From assembly GCA_033060915.1 (NCBI GenBank), contig CM065378.1:8874001-8938000 (forward strand): DNA of 64,000 bases, in the 5' to 3' direction. The first letter of the stretch is position 1, and every line of letters begins with the position of its first letter. Source of the stretch: Euryodendron excelsum (lineage: Eukaryota > Streptophyta > Magnoliopsida > Ericales > Pentaphylacaceae). The notes under the pieces are model-generated. The model was not told the DNA's origin and ran no database searches. It worked only from the letters and a program-made list of their open reading frames with translations. Positions 56,236 to 64,000 of this stretch are shown here, piece by piece. The translations under genes were made by a program, and so were the position numbers.

Positions 56236-57590
56236 TTACGCATGTCCTCCTAGAAGAATAATTTAAAAAAAAAAACTCAGAATATCATCATGAAAATTAA
56301 TGATTTTTTTTCCCGAAGATTACAAAGAAATATATCTACAACTAGCCTAAGGGAAGGGGGAATAGGAATACCGGGTTTAAGCATAGAGGATGGGGACAAA
56401 TGGAGAGGGCAGGTGTCATGGGTTACCACCTGTGGCATGTCTGGAGTAGCTAAAGACACTGGCATGGGGCATGTATGAGCATTGTTGGTCGGTGGCATGG
56501 CAATTTTATAATTTATATTTTTTGTATTTATTAGATTTATGAATTATAATTTCTCAAGGGGGCATGACATTCCTCATGCCAGTTAGAAGATTGCTCAGAA
56601 TGTTATTATAAGGAGGGGTCTGGTGTTGATTCTATCACTTCCTGGTGCTACCGAAATGGACAATACTCAAGTGAGTCCCCCAAGGGAGTGGGCGAGACTT
56701 AGGGGCCGACTATAGCACGTGGCTATAGTTCTCATACTAGTCAAAGGGTTACATGGGTGGTATTATGTCTTGTGGTACAAATGTTGGGCATTGGCATCGG
56801 GGAAGAGGTCGTGGCATTCGCATAGGCTATGTTGCATCTGTGTCATGGTGGGACTTATGCTCACGACTGATTGGGCCTCTGTGTGCACATTTATATGCTG
56901 TGTGCCTCGCGTGCACTTATGCGTTGGGTTCAAACTTGTACACACGGGTTGCTGTTGTAGGGCACTATGTTGTGGGCTTATCGGTTCCTATTCAGTTGTG
57001 CCTATTATTACAGACAACTACTTTGATGTGGGGCGCTACGAGCTTTATGGTTAGAGGCGCCATGTCTTACGGGTGATGCTTGGCTTACACGCACGTCTGG
57101 TTGCACATTGCTAGCTTGCTTATGCTTCGAGAAGGCCTAGCGTTAAGCACATTACTTGTCATGTGTGCACGCATTTGAGAATGACATTGCTATTGTCTAT
57201 AGTTTGGATAAGTCGAAGGGTTTAAGCATTAGAGAATAGAACTTAACAAGATGTGCGAGGCATTACAGATGAATCCTAGATGAGCACATAGTTTTATGCC
57301 TCGATGTTTGAGTTTGACAGAACTATTGCTTGATGCATATTCGCCTCACATGTTATTTTCATTGCGTATGATCATAACGGGTCGCATTACAGTCACCGTG
57401 TGGTGTCCGATTTGCCAGCCTGTCATAGCAGGGCTCGAATCGTGATCACGAGCGAGGTAATCAAAGTCCTTACCAATTGGGACAACTCTTTTCCTCAATT
57501 AATGATTAATCTTATCACCGTTTATCAATTATGCATGTCCTGCTAAAAGAATAGTAATAAAAAAACTCAAATATCCTCATGAAAAATATA
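56236..57590. repeat. 1.2 kb segment between two imperfect direct repeats
   Basis: About 65 bp at 56236-56300 (AATTACGCATGTCCTCCTAG ... CATCATGAAAATT) recur at 57526-57590 (AATTATGCATGTCCTGCTAA ... CCTCATGAAAAAT). The interior has no recognisable coding region. On the minus strand at about 57485-57420, CCCAATTGGTAAGGAC followed by GATTCGAGCCC resembles RNA polymerase III A and B boxes, as in a SINE head. Nature unresolved. Confidence 0.55.
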
Positions 57591-58626
57591 GCATATGTAC
57601 TGTAGAACAAATTGAGGACCCTCTATCAATTGCATTAATGTAATATTAAACTACTAAAGTACCAATCTTTAATATTTTTAATCTCATCTTAACTGTATCT
57701 GCAGATTGAGCTCCCTGTCTTCAGCCCAAAATAAGCCCACTGACTTACATTCGGTCTCTACCCAGTAAATATATATAAAAACAACGAACCAAATAAATCT
57801 CTCTCTCTCTCTCTCTCTCTCGTGCTGGACGGAAAAAGAGTTCCCTGAAACAGAGGAGGCCATTACAGGCGGTAAGATGACCTCCAATACTCTCTCTCTA
57901 AATATACACTTGTATACATACATGCATATATATGTATCACTTATTTTTTTTGAAAAATATAAATGTAGAATTCGTTGGTTTTTATTTGAAAACAATCAAT
58001 ATAACTGATGTTGAATACCCAGGGTTTTATCTTTCGCAATTTGATTTTCCTGAAACCACCTTTCATTTCCCAAAAACCTCGGCAGTTTTCTGGATTTGAA
58101 TTATTGGGTTGGTTCCAGTCTTCCAAATCTCAGAGTCTCCACCGATATTACCCTACCCTCCGTTTGGTTGATGGGAAAGCGCAAGAATCCGAGGAATTGA
58201 GTACTTAACTGAACAGATTTTATTTTTGACCTCTCATGTCCCAAATCATAAAAATAGTAATGTTTAAAATGTAATTTCTTCTCTTTTTCTATATTTTCTC
58301 AGAAACCAAATGGAGCTTTGATTGTCTTCTTATGTGCTAGTTGATGAAAACATATAGTATTTTACTATATGTATGTCCATATTTGAAAAAAAATGCTAAT
58401 CAATATATGGCCATGGTTTTGTCCTAACTACAGTGTTGTTATTATTTGGGCCATTACTATTTGTCCTCTATTCAACTCAACATTTCAGATAATCTCTGGA
58501 CGATGGTTACATGGTAAATGTGTGACCTTGTTATAGTTATTTAAATTGAAGTTTTTCCAGATTTGATGTATTAGTATGCATGAGCTGGCTGTTGTTTTTG
58601 GTAATTGTTTGAAGTTGTGAGATACA
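57591..58626. other. Upstream region of the PP2A A-subunit copy
   Basis: Holds a CT microsatellite (57798-57821) and AT-rich DNA. The open stretch at 58008-58208 has no family match. It may retain the old promoter and 5' UTR of the downstream gene. Confidence 0.45.
57798..57821. repeat. (TC)n microsatellite
   Basis: Twelve TC units. Confidence 0.93.
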
Positions 58627-59202
58627 ATGGCAATGGTTGATGAACCACTGTACCCAATAGCTGTTCTGATAGATGAGCTTAAGAATGATGATGACATTCA
58701 ACTTCGGTTGAATTCGATTCGGAGGCTATCAACAATTGCACGTGCTCTTGGGGAGGAGCGAACACGGAAGGAATTGATTCCATTTCTGAGCGAAAACAAT
58801 GACGAAGATGATGAGGTGCTTCTTGCCATGGCAGAAGAGTTGGGTGTGTTTATTCCGTATGTTGGGGGAGTGGAGCAAGCACATGTTTTGCTATCACCTT
58901 TGGAACCCTTTGCACTGTTGAGGAAACCTGTGTGAGGAACAAAGCTGTTGAGTCATTATGTAGAATCGGATCTCAGATGAGGGGGAGTGACGTGGTTGAC
59001 TGGGTTATTCCTCTGGTTAAGGTTAGATTTTGCTGCCGGTATTTTGTTTGTTTGTTGTTTTTTCTTTTTTTTTTTGGCTTCTGCTGTTCCCTTCTACTAT
59101 TGTCCATTGTTCAGCTTACAAGTACATTTGTGTAGGAGAACTGTTTATTCTTTACCTATCTGCTGCATAGGTAATGGGTTTCAGAAAACTCTGATTCCAC
59201 AT

Positions 59203-60138
59203 TGTAGGTATAAGTGTTCAACTCTCCTCCGTACAGGACACTTAGGCGACTCACCACTCCTCTGTACTGCTCCTTCTCTCACTCTTAGCTCCACGTGGCA
59301 GCCTACCGAGGCGATGTGTGCACCAAGACAGCTCATTCACCGAGGATAGCGCGAAGAGCGCTTCCTCCGAGATAAGACATCAAGAGTCCCTCGCCTACAA
59401 AGTGACCTCGGGACACCTCCTCCGCGTCATGGCTTCGTATTCGGCACCTCCTGGCTCGGCCATGGAATCTCGCCGCCGAGCACATCTCCATACATACTTA
59501 GCATAATTCTCTATAACTTATTCTCCATAACCTAGGTTGGGAGCAGGACCTAGGGACCTCCGCGCGGGATCTTCAGGAGACAAGTGGATTGGAGGCTAGA
59601 GTTGAGGGTTTGCCGAGTGGCTTTGCCACTCCGGCCGGTCTTAGAGAGAAAGATCTCCAAGCAAACGACAAAGCGCATTTAATGCTTGAATCACTGAATC
59701 ACTGTCGCTACAGAGTTACAGAGTTGACGTTTAGAATGTCGGTCTTCGAGGAGCCTCAGACTGAGGAGCCAATCAACAAAGGGCTCCGGCTTAGGTCTAA
59801 GGAGCCAATCACCGAAAATCTCGACGGTTGAACAACCAATCATCAAGTACTTCCCTCACCTATATAAAGGGAGCTTTCATTCGCCATTGACAAGACATTC
59901 ATTCCACATTGAATGCTCACCACCAACCTCTCCAAACTCTTTGGGACACTGCACTCTCTCTCTCCTTAGGACCGCCTCAACTCTCTCTCCTCCACCTCCG
60001 GTGATCCTCCGCCTAGACAGCGCCTGCTGTTAACTTTCCAGAGGGTCACCCTCTACAGGTTTGACCATTCACCTCCTACTATACTCCACACATACACATT
60101 AACTCGATAAACTCATAATTAATTCTACCCCCACAACA
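59203..60138 (+). mobile_element. Probable solo LTR in the PP2AA intron
   Basis: About 936 bp starting TGTAGGTATAAG and ending CCCCCACAACA, more GC-rich than its surroundings. It has promoter-like signals: CAACCAATCATC (about 59831) then CACCTATATAAAGGGAG (TATA box at 59861), followed by a CT-rich leader. This is the layout of a plant Ty3/gypsy LTR. The right flank runs into a C tract and the target duplication could not be confirmed. The short ORFs inside are chance. Confidence 0.62.
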
Positions 60139-60145
60139 CCCACAC

Positions 60146-60146
60146 A

Positions 60147-60177
<31 letters not shown>

Positions 60178-60188
60178 AAAAAAAAAAA
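60146..60188. repeat. Poly-C then poly-A tract
   Basis: A C run of more than 20 bases followed by about 20 A. Unusual, and a likely spot for sequencing or assembly error; it lies at the right edge of the LTR-like insert. Confidence 0.85.
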
Positions 60189-60715
60189 GGAAAAACTACT
60201 TGTCCATGGTTGTTCTCTCTTTAGAGAAAGAATATGAACTGTCCATGTTACTTCTATAGAGACTGGCAGCTGGTGAATGGTTTACAGCCTGAGTCTCCGC
60301 GTGCGGACTGTTTCATATAGCCTACCCTAGTGCCCCAGAGATGATAAAGACAGAATTGCGGTCAATATACAGCCATTTGTGTCAAGATGACATGCCCATG
60401 GTGAGGAGGTCTGCTGCAACGAACTTGGGGAAGTTTGCTGCTACTGTTGAACCTGCTTATCTCAAGACTGACATGATGTCAATATTTGAGGATCTTACGC
60501 AGGATGGTAAGTGAACTTTTATAAGTTAGTTCACAGCAGTCCTAAGTTCTTAATTTGCTAACTCATGATCAGGTACATATTGAGAGAGGCATGGATTGGT
60601 ACAACTTCATTTAAAATTTGGCAATCTTTGTGTAGGGCATTCCCAGCCTCTAGCAGTGGATTTGATTCTTCCCATGCTTAGAACATTTGAAGTTGGAATT
60701 TTGATTGGATCTGTA

Positions 60716-61294
60716 CTAAGTCGCATGGCTATGGACACGGGACATGGATCTGTATACATGTTGACACAATACTTTTAAAAATACAGGACACGGCACGACA
60801 GGGCCACTACAGTAAATATATATCGATACATATTTACATATATACATGAAAATAATAAAATTTATTTTTTTGACTTTACACATACATTTATGTATCATAT
60901 CGAAATAGTAATAAATTATTTTTCAAATTCTACATATGGAAAAAGGAAGTCTAAACAAAAGTCCTAATATCTACTTAGGAAGTTCTGTTTATTAATAAAT
61001 TGGAAGGGCTAGACTTTAAAACTCCTAAAATTGAAAAGCTTAAAAAGAGGAGGGATTATACTCCCAAGTTATTTTCTTCATACTCACAATGTGTTTTGTG
61101 TATGTGTAAATGATGGGCACGTTTGTCTTCCAAGTGTTCGAAGTGTGTTTGCTTCTGAAAATTAAAAAACTAATAGGACATGTTTGGATGTGCGTCTGAT
61201 ACATACATATTGAAGAGTATCCGACGAGTGTTGGTGTTCAAAATGTGCCCAAAACGAAGATGGAACCTTTTTAGAAGAGTTTCGTGCTTCTTAG
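60716..61294. mobile_element. hAT-like non-autonomous element, third copy
   Basis: 579 bp beginning CTAAGTCGCATGGCTATGGACACGG and ending TTCGTGCTTCTTAG. The termini match the family (CTAAGAAGCACGGACACGG and complement) with substitutions. The flanks GATCTGTA and GATTGATA match at five of eight, so a target duplication is only weakly supported. The interior aligns with the truncated copy at 19965-20427. It sits about 200 bp after the last PP2AA exon seen. Confidence 0.75.
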
Positions 61295-61464
61295 GATTGA
61301 TAGTTAGTGGTTATAACCATAATAAGCTATCAAAACATTTAGAATAATGCATGAAGATAGATTGATATTGGGTGAAGAACTGAGGAGATACACGAATAGA
61401 AAACTCTCTTTTATTGAAAAATGGAGAGTGAAATACAAACGAAGAGGGAGGGAGAGTTGTAGGC

Positions 61465-61834
61465 CATGGCGGACCTAGGAATTTTACAGACGGGGGCCAA
61501 CGTAGAAATTTTTTTTAGTGGTATGGACAACTCAAATTTAAGTTTTACAATGAAGGAAAAAGTGTTGAAATGAGTAAACAAAAAAAGCTGGGAAAACTTT
61601 TGGGAAGTGTACAAGATAAAATTAATTGCATTTTAGCGGGATTAATGTACTATTTTTTTTTATCACAAATACTTATAAATATGTAGGACCTAAGAAGCAT
61701 TTTCTAAACTTTAAAGGGACACGGTGATATTTTTTGAATTTTAGGTGGGCCAAAGTATAATTTATTGTCCTAAATACCCAAAGTATTTTAAGAGACTTTG
61801 GTTGGGGGGGGGGGGGGGGGGGGCTCCGCCACCG
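61465..61834. mobile_element. Small DNA element, CAGNGGCGGA family, copy 3
   Basis: 370 bp starting CATGGCGGACCTAGG and ending GGGGCTCCGCCACCG. It is flanked by a perfect 9-bp repeat GTTGTAGGC (56-64 and 35-43 in the 61400 and 61800 blocks); if the last G belongs to the element, the duplication is 8 bp as in the other copies. Near the right end is a G run of about 20. Confidence 0.78.
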
Positions 61835-62169
61835 GTTGTAGGCAAAGATCTTGGCTATCTTAGTTGATGAAATCTTAATAGAAGGAACATAAATATCCCA
61901 AGATGCTCAACATACATAATGCTGCTTAATAGTTATTTGAAGTTGAGAAATGACTGTTGATTAGTCTACAACGGAAGACTTGAGATACATCTGTAGGATA
62001 TGAAAAAAAAAAAAAATTAAAGCTTAACAGAAAAGATTATATGCCAACGGAAAGTCCATGCTTTTGATAACATTTAAAAACAACTGGATAAAAGCACAAT
62101 AGTAGAAGTTGTGGAAAAAGCCATTAGCCCTTAAGCACTCATTTTTCTGACATGTAATAAGCAAACTAT

Positions 62170-64000
62170 TATTAAAAGCATCAAGGGGATGCATCCTGTG
62201 GATAAAAAGACCGAATACAAAAAACCGAGGCCTCTGAATAATTGACGAACACTCTACGCCTCATAATTAAATTATAAATAGTGAGTACTTTCTCCTTCCT
62301 TGCACACCACACAAAAACGCTATCTTTGTAGGCTCTCTGCAAGCCCATATCCTCTTCCAAAGGTAGTCTGATACACTGTCTCCCCTAAGAGCATAATTGA
62401 AGGACTTAACTCCAAAAATCCCTTCTCATGCAGTTGTCCACCTAATAAGCTAATTATATTTTGACTCTCCCCAACACCTCTAACTACATAAACCACATGC
62501 AACAACAACACCAATAACCTCCTTAGAGGAATGTCCTAAAACACCTGATTATTAGCCTTCCAAAAATATTTTGTCATCGATGCCTCATTGTTTGTAGGAT
62601 ACCTAGGAAAGCCACCTGGAACCTAAAGTCCCCACACCACATATGATGCCAAACCTTCACCCCCTCACGGCTCCCCACCATTAAACAAAACGAGTTGCTT
62701 GCCATAATCATATACCGTGTGATAATGAAACCTCTAGAATAGCCCAATCGCCCCAAGAAGACCCATATTTAGTTGTGACCACCCTCTTTCAATAACTTTC
62801 CCTTTCACATTCAAACCTCCATAACCACTTCCCTAGTAGAGCCTTGTTACAAATACTCATCTCTAATCCCCACACCGCCTCCACTAATGGATGAGCAACC
62901 AATGTCCCAATCCATTACATAATATTAAACTCCTCTCCCACCCTTCCCACAAGAACCACCATTGCAATTTCTCTAGGTTTTTGGTCACAGAAGACGGGAT
63001 TTTGAACAGAGACATTATATAGGTTGACAGACTTGATAGGGTACTCTTAACAAGGGTAAATCTAGTCCTCTTGGAAAGATATTGTCTCTTCCACCCAACC
63101 AGTCTCTTCTAAAATCTCTCAACCACCCCATCCCAATCAAAATTTTCCTTAAAAGAAAGATTCTGGGGGTAAACCTAGGAATGTGGACACAAGGGATCCC
63201 ACTCTGCACCTTAGGATGGAAGCTAATTCCTCTATATTCTCCACTTCCCTGACTGGAATATAACATACCCCAATTCACTTTAAGGTCGAAATTGCCTCAA
63301 AGCATGGAATCACACATCGAAGGTGTCCCAACTACAAAGTGTCTGGCCCCCCAAAAAAATTGATGGTATCATCTCTATATAACAAATGGGAAACAACCAT
63401 TTGTGCACCAAACCTCTACTCCACTTGCTCAATCTAGAAACCTAAGAAGCACGGACACGGATATGTGACACGGACACGCTGACTCGGTGATTTTACTAAA
63501 ATGCAGGACACGACACGGCGGGGACACAATAAAATTATATATTTTTGTTTTTTTATATATCATATATAGAAAAAATTTAGTAAAAAAATATTATAAAAAA
63601 GTGCATAATAATACCAATTAAAATTAGAAAACATATATTCTACAATTTAAATATCAAATTAGGTATTAAATTACATTACTTATATTTTATAATTGCATTG
63701 AAAGCTATTTTTTTCAAACTCATAACATGTTTCATATGTATAAGTGATGAATATGGGTGTCCAAGTGACGGACACTTGTGTGTTTGAAACGTGTTTAATT
63801 TTAAAATAATAATGAAATAATAGGACACGCTTGGATGTGTGTCTGACAAGCTCGGGAGAGTGTCCGACGAATGTCGTGTCCGACATGGACACAGAACCTT
63901 GTGTCCGTGCTTCTTAGCTAGAAACTCTCCATGAGAAACCTTAGTACAGTCCCATCGATCATTTTACACAAGGCCTCCATCACTAGAATGAATTTGTGTT
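62170..64000 (-). mobile_element. LINE (L1-type) remnant: end of reverse transcriptase and C-terminal region
   Basis: Read on the minus strand from the right edge: LVMEAL, then (after an inserted small element) a decayed catalytic box reading LYRDDT where LFADDT is usual, then CFEAISTLKVNW, a degraded WLGGRDNIFPRG segment (family WKRQYLSKG), VKVWHHMWCGDFRF, and the zinc-ribbon-like end DSVFVWCARKEKVLTIYNL (about 62200-62330). This is the order in plant L1-type LINEs. Many stops and frameshifts are present. The 5' part lies beyond the window. Confidence 0.86.
63442..63917. mobile_element. hAT-like non-autonomous element nested in the LINE
   Basis: 476 bp with perfect 17-bp inverted ends CTAAGAAGCACGGACAC and GTGTCCGTGCTTCTTAG, flanked by a perfect 8-bp target duplication CTAGAAAC (63434-63441 and 63918-63925). 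Subterminal CGGACACG motifs face CGTGTCCG motifs at the far end. The interior is AT-rich with no transposase. LINE sequence resumes on both sides, so it inserted into the LINE. This is the best-preserved copy in the window. Confidence 0.93.

Larger units (their letters stand above)
58627..60506 (+). pseudogene. PP2AA: Broken copy of the PP2A scaffold (A/PR65) subunit gene
   Basis: Exon 1 (58627-59021) encodes [20 protein letters not shown] and [20 protein letters not shown], nearly identical to plant PP2A A subunits, which are HEAT-repeat scaffolds joining catalytic and regulatory subunits. One base is missing near 58903 relative to the family, so the frame ends in KPV-stop; downstream the shifted frame gives [15 protein letters not shown]. 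Exon 2 (60260-60506) gives RLAAGEWFTA, then TGA (60290-60292) where the family has Arg, then VSACGLFHIAYPSAPEM to FEDLTQD. One extra Asp codon also appears. The remaining two thirds (about 400 residues) is not in the window. A 1.2 kb intron holds an LTR-like insert. Pseudogene unless both lesions are sequencing errors. Confidence 0.88.

Noticed and set aside
56719..57076. Overlapping frames rich in Trp/Cys/Val
   Set aside because: No family motif, no start or splice context; lies in the unidentified repeat segment.
59318..59831. Open frames inside the PP2AA intron, as a gene within a gene
   Set aside because: They fall upstream of the TATA box of an LTR-like insert, and GC-rich LTRs often hold chance ORFs.

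Overview
This window is nuclear DNA of a flowering plant, most likely a eudicot. The genes have many short GT-AG exons and AT-rich introns, their products match plant families, and most of the rest is degraded transposable elements. The species cannot be named from the sequence. No prokaryotic operon, CRISPR array or virus was seen, and I found no clear unknown gene system. The interest lies in a few gene lesions and in well-delimited, partly nested repeats.

Layout. 1-3523: decayed Ty1/copia element (+) with a 3' LTR. 3968-5853: remnant RNase H domain split by a 1.47 kb copia-type solo LTR. 6951-15061: 12-exon PRP4-type pre-mRNA-splicing kinase gene with one extra base in exon 2. 15062-35978: gene-poor repeat land with two related LTR-like repeats, a plastid DNA mosaic (ndhB, ycf2 and rrn16 pieces), three local tandem repeats, a 2.05 kb solo LTR with a perfect 5-bp target duplication, and smaller elements. 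35979-49177 is the gene-dense core: IST1-like ESCRT gene (+), meiotic HOP2 gene (-), a plastid-targeted multi-span membrane protein (+) with a SINE and three small DNA elements in its introns, and the plastid ribosomal protein PSRP-3 gene (-). 52019-55471: copia element (-) with both LTRs but no reverse transcriptase domain. 58627-60506: broken PP2A scaffold (A) subunit copy, with a probable solo LTR in its intron. 60716-64000: DNA elements and a LINE that itself contains a small transposon.

The intact genes are unrelated housekeeping functions (splicing kinase, endosomal sorting, meiotic recombination, plastid membrane, plastid translation); nothing suggests a cluster. Exon boundaries were placed by hand from splice sites, reading frame and remembered family sequence; each intact gene sums to a whole number of codons except the PRP4 kinase, which is over by exactly one base.
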